A stretch of 64,000 nucleotides of DNA from Tyto alba (taxonomy: Eukaryota > Chordata > Aves > Strigiformes > Tytonidae): contig NW_024881283.1 of the NCBI RefSeq assembly GCF_018691265.1, positions 5,553,731 to 5,617,730 on the forward strand. Direction: 5' to 3'. This document shows, piece after piece, positions 24,631 through 36,672 of the stretch. The stretch's first letter is position 1. The number at the start of each line of letters is the position of its first letter. Position numbers and translations under genes: made by a program. The notes beneath the pieces were generated by a model, which saw only the letters and a list, made by a program, of their open reading frames with translations, did not search any database and was not told where the DNA came from.

Positions 24631-24844
24631 GCCCTTGGGATATAAGGAAGCAAAAATGGTACTCAATCAGGACAGCAGCCCCAGAAGTGAGGATTTTCAT
24701 TTTACTGCCCTTGCAGAGAATGACCAGACAGAGGAATAAAAAGAGAGATAAATCTACTCACGCACACAAATATTGTGATGAAAATGAAGACAGTTCTGTT
24801 GTGTGAATGTTTTCGAGGAGCACAGAGCACTGGGAACATGTTCC

Positions 24845-25260
24845 AAATGTCAAATGGATTATACTCCAGCGCCCTTATTGTTTCATATAATTCTCATCTA
24901 ATGTCACCCCTGGCAACAATAATACAAGTCTCAATATTCGCTTTGATGTAGCCTCACTGAATATTTTTAAGCAATGAGGAAATTGCCAGGGGGAGTGAGA
25001 GAAGGAGGGGCACGCGGGGCAGGGGTTGCTGTTGCACCCAACACAAGGGTGACAAAACAGATCCCTGAATTAAATCCATCAGAAAGATTGAGTTTGCAAT
25101 TTCAGGGTCCCTGACACCTGTGCTCCTGGATAGGCTCGCATTTGAGTTTTAATCATGAGGTTTGTCTCCGTTGGAATATGATTAGGGAACCCTGAGCTTG
25201 AAGCAAACAGATCAGAGAAGCACACTGAAAGCAAATGCAGTAACATGAAGGGGGACAAAT
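24845..25260. promoter_or_regulatory. Candidate conserved non-coding block
   Basis: Two unique patches (24845-24990, 25060-25260) rich in factor-like words: CCCTTATTGTTTCAT and GCAACAATAAT (SOX-type, opposite orientations), CTCATCTAATG, TTTTAATCATGAGG. No repeat or coding signal seen. Confidence 0.22.
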
Positions 25261-28200
25261 CATCTTAATTTTGCCAGGCTGAACAGAGCTGTCACATCAC
25301 AAGGTCAGGCCAAAGCGAGCTGATTTTGTGGGAAGGAAGGATAAAATGACTAGAAAGGTGGAAAGTGCAAGGGAGCAGTATGGGCTTGTCCTCCATTATT
25401 TTATTACTCTCTTGACCCCAAAGGCTTTCATAAAGTTGATTAACAGGTATAGCAGCCGACCCCCGAGGCCCTAATCTAACTGTTACTCCCTCCTCCCGGG
25501 CACGCTGCGGCTGCTGCCCGCAGAGGCGTTTGCAGTCGCTGTGGAGCCCCGGCACTGGGAGCTGGTCCGTGTCCCCCTGCACCCGGCAGAACGAGGGTGG
25601 CCCAGCGCGAGGAGGGAGCAGGGGAGAGCACAGCTCACCTCCTCTGCTGAGCACCAGGGCACCAGCAGCTCCTCCCCTCTGCCTCCCTCCACCCCAGGCT
25701 GGATCTGTGAACAGGTTTCCCAGGTTATCTCAACGCCTCCTCTCCCATGCCCACACCACTGCGCTGGAAAAGGAAAAGCCCATCCTATATCCACCTGCTA
25801 GAAGCATTTCAGTGTGAGGCTTCTCTTTGCACACGGTGTGAGAGAGGGGACAATAATCTGCTTAAATGCTTTGAGATGCTGCTGGCAAACACAGTAAAAC
25901 TTGGGCTTAGGTCTGCTAGGAGTTACAAATAGAGCATTTCTCATCCTATGGGACCTCATCCAGGAGGCACGTGGGTGCCCAGGCTCTACAGATGGAGCCA
26001 GGACAGTTGTACCCTTTCCTACCCAAAATTTTACTGGCCAGGGAGACACTCAGCACAGGGTCAGCAAGCCGTCTCGGTAGACTAGACCTACATTTGAAGA
26101 AGTAAGAGTAAATGGGAATTAGGAGCATTCAAGCTTTACTTAGTGCAGGCTCTACGTTTCAGAGCATGAACAAAATCTCATTAAAGTCAGTCACAACCCA
26201 AAGTTTATGTCCTGTTGACCTGAAAGGAGGTTGGCTCTGACAAAATCTTTGCACAGGAAGAATGGAAAACATTTCAAAGCAATTAAATCGGAGAGATGCT
26301 TTGCCTTTCACTGTATTCTCTGAGGAGTCTCCTGGAGAAGACGCTGCAGTATATTTCAAATTGGTGCTGTCATGCCAAACGCCCAGACCTGAGAATGGAC
26401 AATTTTGGGTTCATAGTATTTACAGTCTCAGTGTGTGGCCTCTCTTCTGTGCCCTGCTATCTAAACCGATTGCACAGCGTTTGTCTTATTCCAAGAGCCA
26501 TCGTATGTGACATGGGCATAATGTTTCACTTCTTGTTTCTCCCTTATATTATAGGAGTTTCACTGAGCTCTGTCATTTGTGTGGTTGGTATTACAGGCAT
26601 CAATCACAGCTTGCATTTTTCCCTCCCATCTCTAATGCCACAAAGTTTCCTTCCTTCACTGCTCTCTATCCTATACAGACCTAGTGCGGATTAAAGAGGC
26701 TGTTGCTTGTGGGGGAACTGGGAGGACAGAGCAACATAAAATGGCTAGAGGTCTGATGTCAAATGGGTGTGCAAAAGAGCAAAGTACTGTCAGCATGTAT
26801 GGTTATAATCTGAATATCGTTTTATGGTTACCTTTTCATGTTTCACTAGAGCAGCCACAGGACAGGGATTCAGGAGACGGGGTCAGTACCTGATGGGCTT
26901 CTCCCTTCTGTGAACTCCAGCACATCATACTCCCAGTTACTCGCCCCATCCCCTTCATTCCCTCTCTTTGGTTACAATTCTTGAACCAAGTTTCTCCCTC
27001 ATCATAAACGGTTGGAAGTTTGTTTTTTTGTTTTTTTGTTTTTTTTGTGGAGGATCTCTCTGTAGTGAAAGAGATACAGACAGGACCTGCATAACTATTT
27101 CAGGCTTAGATAGCACATTACTAACATGTAATGAGATAAATCCCACCTGATGTTTCCTTTTCAGCCAGTGAAAACAGAATGATGCCCTACAGAAACCAGC
27201 TTGGGTCCTCAAATAGCCTGACACTGTCTGAAGTTACTCATCTCTTGCTGTTGACTACATAGGCCAACTGGATTGACTTGCTTCTTAATTTAGATGGCTC
27301 AGTTAAGTGCCAAAGATGCACCTTGAAGAGTAGGTGTGTGCTGCAGGCTGTATAGGTCATAGCCTGGAAGAGGGCCTTTGGTTGGAGGTGGGATCCCCAG
27401 ACAATACCACAACACTGAGTTTCATCATCATAAATGTGTACCAGAACAGACTAGCAGAAAATTAGTATATAAGAAATCTAGTATTTTCTTTAGAGGGCAA
27501 TTTCTCCCTTATTCTCCCTGCTGAAATACAGCTGTTAGATTTGGCCTCAAATCTTCAGCCCACAATAGCTGATCAGATAGATAACTGTTGAAATCTCTCT
27601 TGGAAAATTGTCCCTTTCTGGTGAGCAGCACAAGATGATTTAGCTTAGAGTAATCCAGTGCCAGTATCCAAAGTGATGTCCTTTCTGTGCCCTTGGTCCT
27701 GCCATACTGCTGAAATGCATTAATGGCCAGCCACCTGCAACTTGTTTTGATACTGTTGATATTTCTTATTCTATTTGCTGCTGCCTGAGGGTATGCACCA
27801 ATCTCTTAATACATATATAAATATTATCCTTGTTAATCCCTCGGAGAAAAATAATATCAACAAAACTTATTACCATTTCCTGTGTGGCTGGCTGAGTAAT
27901 GTGAACCAGATGATGTTTATATTTTAAAAATGAAAATGCCAATAAAAAAGTAATTTTAAAAAAATCACCTCTTGGTATTTTCCTATTGCAAATGGAGAAA
28001 TAACAGAAACATGCTGCATCTGCATGTTAAAATTCAGCAAAGACAAATGGTCTTTATTACAGTAGTCACAGACATTACAACCATGATGGCCACATTTCAA
28101 GGTGGTACTCCTAATTTTAATTACATACCTAAATTTTAAGTATTTCTGTGGGATAAGCTTAATAAATCAAGAGCTTGTGAACATGTCTTGTGGGAGCACA

Positions 28201-29694
28201 GGTCAGAGCTTCCAGGTCTCAGTTGTTCCCCTCACAGTGGTGAGCTAGAGAGAAAGGTAACTCTTTTCTGTTCAGTAAGACCACGCTTATTTACACAGAT
28301 TTGCATAGTTCTGGAACTCATTCATCCATATCAACAACAGGAGATTAAAATAAGGGGGGGAAACCCCACTAAAATCACACTTTAAGCCCTCCAAAGAGGA
28401 CAGAAGGCAGCACTGTAGCTGTAGGAACGGCCTTCTGGTTGCACAGTTGGGCACCAAGGGAACCCACAGCAAACTCCATCGGCGGATAATTCTCATCCCC
28501 TGTATGGACACAAATAGATCTCATGCTTATTAGAGAATGTCTATCTGACCAGTTGCTAAGCTCGAAAAACTCTTTCCAGTTTTCTCCTTTCGCACCTCCA
28601 TTGCTTTCTGAAATGTTCATATTTCAGGCTATAATTATTACTGATTAGTCCCTTTCATTAGATGATTTCTTTGGGTTTTGTTTGTTTTTTGTTTTTGAAT
28701 TCTGTAAGCAAAATCCGTTTTGACGTTTTTGGTCACAATCGTAAAAAAAAAAGAGTCATCAATTACTACAAATGGAATTGCCAAATTATAAATCAAAGGT
28801 GCCCATAGTCTTCCAGAAATTAGAAAAATCAGGCCACTTTTCTAACATGATGAAAATAGAGCTGTCCATTGCCAATGTCTTGTGCTGCATCTGTCAGACC
28901 TTGGCCTTATCTGTAACTGTGAACTGGCTATTGTCTAATTACAATTCTGTTGTAATTCTCCCAATAGCCGAGGTTTTTCTTTGAGCTCCACTCTAGCCTT
29001 TTGCGTGATCACACGGGACTCTCATCTTGCTTTAAAAAAGCAATCAGTTATCTTGTCTTTATGGCTGTGAAAAGAGTAATGTTTAAAACACTGCTTCTTA
29101 AAGAGAGATAGACAGCAAGATGCTGGTGCAAATTTCTCTTTCTCCAGTGTATCTATTTATGCCTATCCACCTATCTATCTGATTCTTTCTTTCTAAAAAT
29201 AACAGATGTGCTTAAAAAGTAATGTAGAATGGGTGACAGTCATTCAGCAGAAGGCTTTGCATCCTGTAAATCTTATTCGAGCCTTTCTGTGAGGACCAGA
29301 AAAGGTTTAGGTTTAGTGCTGGCCCAGTTGAAAGGGGTGATTTTTCCTAGTAAAAGCCCTGTGGCAACTGAAGGGCTCAGCCAAGTGAACTCAGGACACA
29401 GGAGGTTTGGTTCTCGTAGGACTGAACATTTCTAGATCAGGCTCTATCTGTATGAGACTGGGCTGTGGACTGTGCTCACACACCTCCAGCCATCTCTTGC
29501 AGAAAGTCAGGTCTTCCTCCCCTTGCCTCGTGCTCCCCAGGCAGCTCTACCACCCAAGGCAATAGCAGCGGGGTTAGAAAAGTTTCTTTCAGGCACTGGA
29601 ATAACAAAATCTTCTCTGGCAGGCACACATCTCCAGTGTGCCATGAATGAAACAATTAAAAAATGATAAAAGGTCTATCTTGGTTCTGAACACT
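25261..29694. other. Non-coding, no gene seen
   Basis: 25490-25700 is GC-rich with overlapping chance frames (86-120 codons). 27240-28190 is open-frame poor and AT-rich. TTTGTTTGTTTTTTGTTTTTG lies at about 28677. The minus frame 28375-28620 is protein-like in composition but has no matching splice donor. Confidence 0.5.
27018..27047. repeat. (GTTTTTTT)n tract
   Basis: Successive G followed by 7-8 T, about four units. Confidence 0.9.
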
Positions 29695-29880
29695 CCGGTT
29701 GAGTGAAGAGATAAGTCCCACTTTCATTCAAAGTCATTAACGGCTCAGCGATTTCAATGCCATTTCCCATCGAAATGTATGAATTTTTAATCCTTTAATT
29801 GCACGTTATCCTAAACACCACGTGTGCTTTCTTATTTATCCACTCGCTTTTGTTGTTACAGGTAAATGCTTTTTTGAACT
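29695..29880. promoter_or_regulatory. Candidate conserved non-coding block
   Basis: Unique sequence with GTCATTAACGG, TTTTTAATCC, CTTTAATTGCACG and an E-box CCACGTGTG. Followed by an acceptor-like TTTTGTTGTTACAG|GTAAATG, where acceptor and donor words abut with no exon between. Confidence 0.22.
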
Positions 29881-30776
29881 CGCTTTTATGGGGGAAAGCA
29901 GCGTTGTTATCTCTCTCTCTGCAGGAAGACAATGGGGGCTGCTGGTCTCGGCCGGGGAATGGCAGAGGAGGGGTGGCTCGAGTGACTTCTCTGTCTGGAA
30001 GCCGCTTTTGGATGAGACAGGGCTGCGATCCTGGGATCAGCATGGAGGCTGGTGAGAAAAGCAGGGTTTTTTCTTCCCAGTCCCTGAAATGGCTTTCATG
30101 ATAACAGAAAAATTAATTACTAGGGAGATTACTGAAAGAAATATTCCGCCGATACGATAACTGTGTTCATTGGAGACATCTGTTTGGTTTTATTTCCGAA
30201 GAAACTCCTGTGTTTTGCTCTTGGAGCTGTGAATGGCTGGTAATACAGCTATTGTTGCAATAAATATGCATTCATTTCCGACCTCAGGAACATTTATGGA
30301 GCTTTGTCTACCCTGAGTTGAATTTTTAGGAGGCTGAACACAATGGTTCATGCCAAGATTGAGATCAAATTTTTTCAAAGACTGGGGAGATTGGAGCCAG
30401 GGATTAACTCTAGATCGCAGGCTTCATAATTATAATAGGACTCATTTAACAGAAATAATCAACAGAACAAACCATTCTTAAAACATCTGACATTTGCTGG
30501 GAGGAAAAATGAGCTGATTTTTCTTGTTGTGAAGGATCTATCAGTGGCCTGTGGTGACACACATCATATTTATTTTTGAACTGTCTTCAGTAACTTTCCT
30601 GTTGTGGATATATTTGTTTCTTGCCCGTGGACTAAGAGTAAATAGTCTGTGAAATTCCAGCTGAGTTGCAGATTTTGTCTGAGAAACTGTTGCTCTGCCT
30701 TTTGCATTTTCACATGTACTTCTACAAATTTGGTATAAAAAGCTGTTAAATGAGAACCCTGATGGTCTGCACTTAC
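29881..30776. other. Non-coding flank of the exon candidate
   Basis: Downstream of the candidate exon on its strand. The open frame continues to 30541, but no second exon with matching phase 1 was recognised. 30100-30170 is AT-rich unique DNA. Confidence 0.45.
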
Positions 30777-31005
30777 CTTGCACTTTGCCACAAATTGATG
30801 ACATAAATTTCAGGCCAATGAATAATGTGGGGAATGGAGTTGAAGGCCAGAAGATATCACAGGAATTATTTAGATGATTTCCTCCATAGCCTAGGTCACG
30901 CATGGAGTAATTCCTAAGCTGGAGGACATTAGTCTTCCCATTATGCAAGGCGTACTGGTTCAAAAGGTCAACTGTTTGGCAAAATTCATGTGTCACTCTT
31001 GTGTC
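30777..31005 (-). other. Candidate unassigned protein-coding exon (229 bp)
   Basis: A minus-strand frame is open from about 31140 down to 30541. Inside it lie an excellent 3' splice-site sequence (TATATCCTCCCTCCTTGCACAG just above 31005) and a 5' splice site matching the consensus fully (AAG|GTAAGT, junction at 30777/30776). The enclosed 229 bp encodes 76 codons plus one base, beginning DTRVTHEFCQTVDLLNQY and ending FMSSICGKVQ, so entry phase is 0 and exit phase 1. The peptide contains four cysteines and several N-x-S/T sequons (NYS, NNS), as an extracellular segment might. I do not recognise the family and saw no partner exon nearby. About one open frame of this length is expected by chance in 64 kb. 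The paired splice signals are what raise it above background. Confidence 0.33.
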
Positions 31006-34000
31006 CTGTGCAAGGAGGGAGGATATATTTGGATCTTGCAAGAATACTTCTGTGAACTGAGTGCGTGTGTCATAAATCTGAGAATTTTCCTCCATACTTG
31101 ATCCTGTTCCCTTCTCTGAGCTAGACTTCCAGGGTTTTTAGGAGAATATGAAATGTTCATGGAAGATAGAGGGCTGAGGGGATAGTGGTTGTTGATTTTC
31201 TTGCAAAATGGGAATGCACGCTGCTGCTCTCCCTGCACATTTTGGGGGGGAATTGTGATGGATACTGTGAATATAGGTGTCGCAATACCCTCAGGCTTGT
31301 TACCTTTTTCTTTTCTTTGACCTGATTAGAACTTAAAAGTACCAAAAAGCTCAGAACTGTGCATTCTGGTCAAATTCTGCAGATTCAGCTAATCTACTGA
31401 GAATTTAGATAAATCGAGTCTCGCACTGATCTGACAGCAAACATCACTATAAGGGCAGTTACGCTTCTGGCTAAATACTCTAATTGCCAAAATCAGCATC
31501 AAACCACCTGTTACTATGTTCTCTGTCAGGATTTGCTGTAACTACGGTCTGAATTCACTAACATTTACAGTTTTTCATTGCTTTTTTGGCCAAGAACAGG
31601 GATTAGTAGCTGAAGCTAAAAGCTGTGCTTGTTTTCCCCAGCCTTAGTTGATCATGCATAGAAAGGCATAGCGTATGAAACTTCTGCATGTCTCCACCCA
31701 AGCTTTGTAAGACAGTTTTATTTTGATCTGGACCATTTGCTTTCTCTTACTGTAGCATCATTCTATGCAGTATCGGGAGAGGGGTTGTGGCAAGATGTGA
31801 GCCCTGGGTATGACACTTGTGCAGCTCCCCATGAACCACATCCCATGGGCCAGAAGCCCTCCAGAAGAGGAGGGGCCTGGATCTAAGGGATCCAGGAAGG
31901 CAAGAGAAAGATAAATGTCTGGTGTGATTTCGTAATTTAACGTCTCAAATAGAACAGCGAAGTGCAAGCAGAAACATCCAGTGGTTTTTGGCAGTTCTGG
32001 ACCTCCCAGACGGATTTAGCAGCCCTGCCTTCAATTCAGTCTGATACATGCAGACCCAGTAGTACAGGGCCAAGCCAAATCAGGTCCTGAGATCTGCTTG
32101 CTAATATCGGTGGTAGTTTGCAAACCTCTTACGGATTCAAAATGTTAAATGCAATAAAGACAATGTTTCCTTAAGCAAGCAATTCACAAGTCAAGACCAG
32201 ATGTATGCTTCACACTGGCTAATATCCAGCATGACATGGCTGAGCAGGTATACAGATATTAATGTCTTTGTATTAGGATGCACAGTAAATATGATTCCAG
32301 CAATATCACAGGGACCAATTGGCTATTAAGCTAGAGGCTAAATTTGTTTTTTTTATGTTGCAATAAATCTTACTTTTCTACAAAGCCTAGGCAAATATTA
32401 AATCAAATCCTTTTCTTCTCTCCCCTCTCTTTAGTTATTGATTGGGGGTATTATATATCAACTAACCACAAGGAGAGCATGCCATAACTTTGATTGATCA
32501 CCCGTATATTTCTGGCACTAATTCTGTGACAAGTGCATGCTTTGCTGCCCACCCTTATCTGTGCTTTATTTCAGTGGCCTTCTCCCCTGGCCAATTCACA
32601 GATTAAAAGATGGGAACAGCATGATGTATGAGGTCTTTCTAGGTGACTTTCTGCCCAGGGATCTGGGTACCCTACTGCATAGGACAGGCAAATACTCACT
32701 GATCTCCCAAAATAATGTTCCTCTAGGCAAAAAAAAAAAATTGCTTGTGAAGACAGAAGGAGGGAAAGGGGGGAGAGGAAGACTGAGAGAGACAAAAATA
32801 AATATAAACAGGAAAAGCTGCTGGGTCAGAATAGTAAAGGTAGAAGCCTTCAAACAAGATACAGTGAGTCCCTTTCTAGGGTCAGAGAAGTCTCTGTGCA
32901 AATGCGGGTTGCAGCAAAATGTTACATCTCTTACCAAGATGCACTGAGAATATGAGTGGTTTGGGATCAGTATCACCTGCAGATTTAGACGGCTCTTTTC
33001 CTGTTGCTCATCCCTACAGCCCGCACAAGCACATGTCCAAGATCTCATCGTACTTTGGTTCTAAATCCTTGCTACCCCATTTCTGCTGCTGGGAGGACCC
33101 CAAAATCTCCCTGTAAGTGTGTTTCAGGTCTTTGTTGAGGTCAGGGAGGCTGGTGAAGAAAATAATTTCTCTCACATGGTTATTTTTGACATATTAAATC
33201 ACAGAAGTAAATGCTATTAAGAATATAACATAATTCAGACTCATCCCTTAGCAGATTTCACTTTGGTGGGATAAATTTATCCTCATTGGATTTCAACAGC
33301 TGTCCACTGCTGGTTCCTAATGAATCAGACCAGTGCTGGATAACAATAATTTCTACAAATCTGCTTATCTGGGTTAAATGTTTATCCCTTTAGCTGCAAA
33401 CCTCTTGATCCAAAATCATTGTTATAAAACATAAGCAGGGAGTGTCTGCAACAAGCATGTAATTGAAAGGCACTTATTTGCTCAGTTGTTAAAACGTTCA
33501 GCAGAAAACCAGGAACAGGAATTGAAGTGCCTGTTACCTACAGATTCTCCCGTTTGATTCATTTCTAAAGACTAGCACATGGGAGGCTTTAAAATCACTC
33601 CTTATGAAAAAAAACCTGGAGGTACTGGATGAAAGCCATTTGGTGAGTGTGGAACACAAGCAATTTGTGCGGTGTGATAATATGCCTGCTGGTGAGATGA
33701 ACATATACTTTGAATTCAGACCCAAGAATAAATCATCAGAGACAGGAAGAACATGGGAGGAAACAGAGACTCTAAAATAAAAGCTGTAGAAACATTACAA
33801 TGAAGCAAAAATACTTGGGCTAGATCGCTGTCTGATCTAAGAGCAATGAAGAAAAATGCTGACTATGGTCTATAATTAATCTGTTGGGGCTGGCTTAAAA
33901 CACCTCTTGCTTAAATTGCGATGTATGGAGTAAAAGGATTGATCAGACACATACAATGTGATCAGACTCACATTATGGTATTTGGCCTGCAAAATCATAG

Positions 34001-35742
34001 ACCGCTACTTCCAAGTAAATTCAGGGAAGGAAAATAAAAGCAGACATTCAGGGTGGTACCTGTTAGCTGGCTATATGTGAAAACCATTGTGGCAATACTA
34101 AAGATTGCCATAGATTTTTTTTGCAAAATGTGTTGTCTGCTAATTTATAGCAGCTGAGAAACAATGCACTTTGTGGGCTCCTATGAGTCTTCTGCAAGTC
34201 CTCCATGTGATACTTCTTTTTGTAATCCTATACAAAATTATTGCAATTTTCATTGAGGCCCACCAGAGAAGGATGGTGTCTAGAAGAACCAGCTTAGTGC
34301 ATCAGCAGGGAGAGCCTCACGGGTTCCCCAGGCAGGATGGGGATTCCAAAGTCACCCGTCAGGCTGGGTTGTAACAGCTAAAGAAAAACATTTAACTGAA
34401 AAACGGGGCTCTTGGAGTGCTCAGAAATGCCCTAGGCCAGCAGTGCTGCCCTTCCGTGACTGCGTGAGGAACCGCTTGGCTGTTCCAAGCCTGCTGGTCA
34501 CTGAGAACATGGCAGGACGTGAAGTGGCAGATGGCCCATTATTTACCATTGTTTCAGGTAGACTGGACCTATGTTATTTACAGCTCCAAAAACTAACAGT
34601 AAAACCTTGGCTTTCATTCATGTGTGTCACTTGGCAATTTGTCTACATTCAATATTGCTTCAGTAGCATTCATATAAACAAATTAAGGGAGGAGAAAGCA
34701 ACAAATGCAGCTTAAGACTAATTCCCCTCCACCCACTGAATCACTGAGATCCTTTAAGAGTGTTCAAAGCCAAATTACACTTCAGTGCACAGGATTTAAT
34801 TTGCATCTGCCAACTTCAGAAAGGGGATTTAGTCGGATAGGGCATTTGCATTCCATAAAAGGAGTTGATCTCTAATTAAACTAATATCATGTTTGAGTTT
34901 CCACAGTGATAACTGGAAAGACAAAACATGCAGGTCTCAGCAAGAGGAGGGAGCAGGCTCGGTGCACAGGAGGAGAATGGCTCTCCTTTTAAAATGCCAA
35001 ATGCGACCGAGCGTATTTCAATGTGTTAGGAGGGGTTGCCTGTTGTATAGAGAGAAACACTTACGTTGTACTTACAGACCCATACAGGGTCTCTGCACCA
35101 TTTATGTAGTGCTTATACTCAGATAATGCACCCAGCTCGCTCTGTTCTGTGTGTTTTGCCAGGCGTTGAGAAGCTCCAGCGTGGGGTGGGCACACACAGC
35201 TCCCACAGCAGTGCCTCACGCAGCGAGTGCCTTGCTGGACCGGAACTCTTTCCTGGAAAAATTCAAAAATCTCCTCTTCTGTTCTACATGCTTTAGCCTT
35301 TCTTTGTATGTGAAGTAAAAACAACTTTCTATTTTTGCTCTTCAACCTTGATTAGGACACAGCTTGGTATATGTCCACAATTTTAGTCGTGTCAGTTGAG
35401 CAAGAGTGATGTGATGGCTTGCAATTAAGTCAACTAAGTCGGAAAGTGCCTGTGTCTGTCTGCATACCAGCATTCCCAGGCCCACCCACAGGATGATGTT
35501 GAGTAGTCCTGACAGCCAGATTCCATTGAGCAAGTACAGAAAAAAATATATCAAACAACTAAGAAAAGATCCATTTAAAAATTTTCTTTGGTTATGCTGG
35601 ATCAATATTTTTTTTTTTTCCTAATTCCTGCTCAATGCAAAGAGGAAATTCTTTCAGGGCATTTCAGGCCCCAGGAGACAGAAATATTTACCTACCATCA
35701 AACATTCAGGAAAATCAGTAAACTGTGGCAATTATTTTCACA
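31006..35742. other. Non-coding, no gene seen
   Basis: AT-rich unique DNA with short frames. The longest (32537-32947 plus, 32596-33048 minus) oppose each other across an A11 run and a purine-rich AGGGAAAGGGGGGAGAGGAA tract near 32760. The minus frame 35342-35605 is hydrophobic but has no family I recognise. Confidence 0.55.
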
Positions 35743-35922
35743 GATCAATAGATTTTAAGGCCAGATAGGAACACAATTAGAACCATCAAGTCTGATTTCC
35801 TGCTGTACAATGTCACAGAGTGATTCCTTTCCTGAGCCCAACAACATGGATTTAAACCAGAATATATCTTTCAGCAAGACATCCCATCTTGACATAAAGA
35901 CACCAGATGACAAAAGAAAGAA
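35743..35922 (-). mobile_element. Ancient CR1 LINE 3' end, part 1 (host of nested insertion)
   Basis: The stretch starts ATTTTAAGGCCAGATAGGA and continues with CAAGTCTGATTTCCTG, then TATCTTTCAGCAAGACATCC and CTTGACATAAAGACACCAGATGA. This is the order of words in the 3' end of old amniote CR1 elements read on the complementary strand, with an estimated quarter of positions changed. The element's sense strand is therefore minus. It stops abruptly at the younger CR1 and appears to resume at 36558. It carries no coding sequence here. The assignment rests on remembered consensus words. Confidence 0.7.
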
Positions 35923-36557
35923 CATAGAATCATAGGATGGTTTGTGTTGGAAGGGACCTTCTCCAGGCTGACCCCCCCCAACTCTCTCAGCCCGGCCCCC
36001 CAGGGGAGCTGCTCCAGCCCCCCCAGCATCTCCGTGGCCTCCTCTGGCCCCGCTCGAGCAGCTCCGGGTCCTTCTGCTGTTGGGGGCCCCCGAGCTGGCC
36101 CCAGCACTGCAGGGGGGTCTCCCCAGAGCGGAGCAGAGGGGGACAATCCCCCCCCTGGCCCTGCTGCCCCCCCTGCTCTGGCTGCAGCCCAGGGCACGGG
36201 TGGGTTCTGGGCTGTGAGCGCACGGGGCTGCCTCACGGGCAGTTTTCCCCCCACCAGCCCCCCCAGTCCCTCTCCTTGGGGCTGCTCTCCAGCCACCCCT
36301 CGCCCAGCCGGGGTTTGTGCTGGGGATTGCCCCGACCCACGGGCAGGACCTTGCCCTTGGCCTTGTTGAACCCCAGGAGGTTTGCACAGTCCCCCCTCTC
36401 CAGCCTGCCCCGGTCCCTCTGGATGCCATCCCTGCCCCCAGCGTGTCCCCCCACCACACAGCTCGGGGTCGTGGCTGAACTTGCTGAGGGTGCAGCCACC
36501 CCACTGGCCCTGTCACTGACAAAGACGTTAAACAGCGCCGGGCCCCAGTACTGACCC
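35923..36557 (-). mobile_element. Younger avian-type CR1 LINE, 5'-truncated, internally deleted
   Basis: On the minus strand this reads as the C-terminal part of CR1 ORF2 (reverse transcriptase) followed directly by the CR1 3' terminus. Visible protein pieces, scattered over several frames, include GPALFNVFVSD, LERGDCANLLGFNKAKGKVL, RLGEGWLESSP and LLERGQRR, which match the order of an avian CR1 reverse transcriptase. Where the catalytic FADD box should lie, the frame reads SATT, so the enzyme is dead. The element is 5'-truncated near 36557. About 350 bp of ORF2 end and 3' UTR present in a usual CR1 is missing at about 35957-35963. The 3' end at 35923 carries the CATAGAATCATAGG terminal words. 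The GC content is far above the flanks. Open frames of up to 269 codons here are shadows of this element, not genes. Confidence 0.93.
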
Positions 36558-36672
36558 ATCCCAATATAACATCATCCCTCAGTAAGCCCTGTAATTATAA
36601 ATTACCTGTCTTCTTGAAACGTGGCTATTTATTTCCTCCTTTAATTCTTCTAATACTCATCTTTGAGCCACT
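36558..36672 (-). mobile_element. Ancient CR1 LINE, part 2 (resumes after the nested insertion)
   Basis: CATCATCCCTCAGTAAG, then TAATTATAAATTACC, then TATTTATTTCCTCCTTTAAT and GAGCCACTGAAAG follow the same order as the ancient CR1 words (CATCCCTTGGTAAG, GTTAATTACC, CTTATTTCCAGTTTGAAT, CAGCCATTG). These words normally come directly after the point where part 1 ends at 35922. The two parts are therefore read as one old element split by the younger CR1. The far boundary is vague because of decay. Confidence 0.6.

Noticed and set aside
35755..36564. 269-codon minus frame and 205-codon plus frame
   Set aside because: Explained by the CR1 element and its GC richness; the reverse transcriptase pieces are scattered over several frames.
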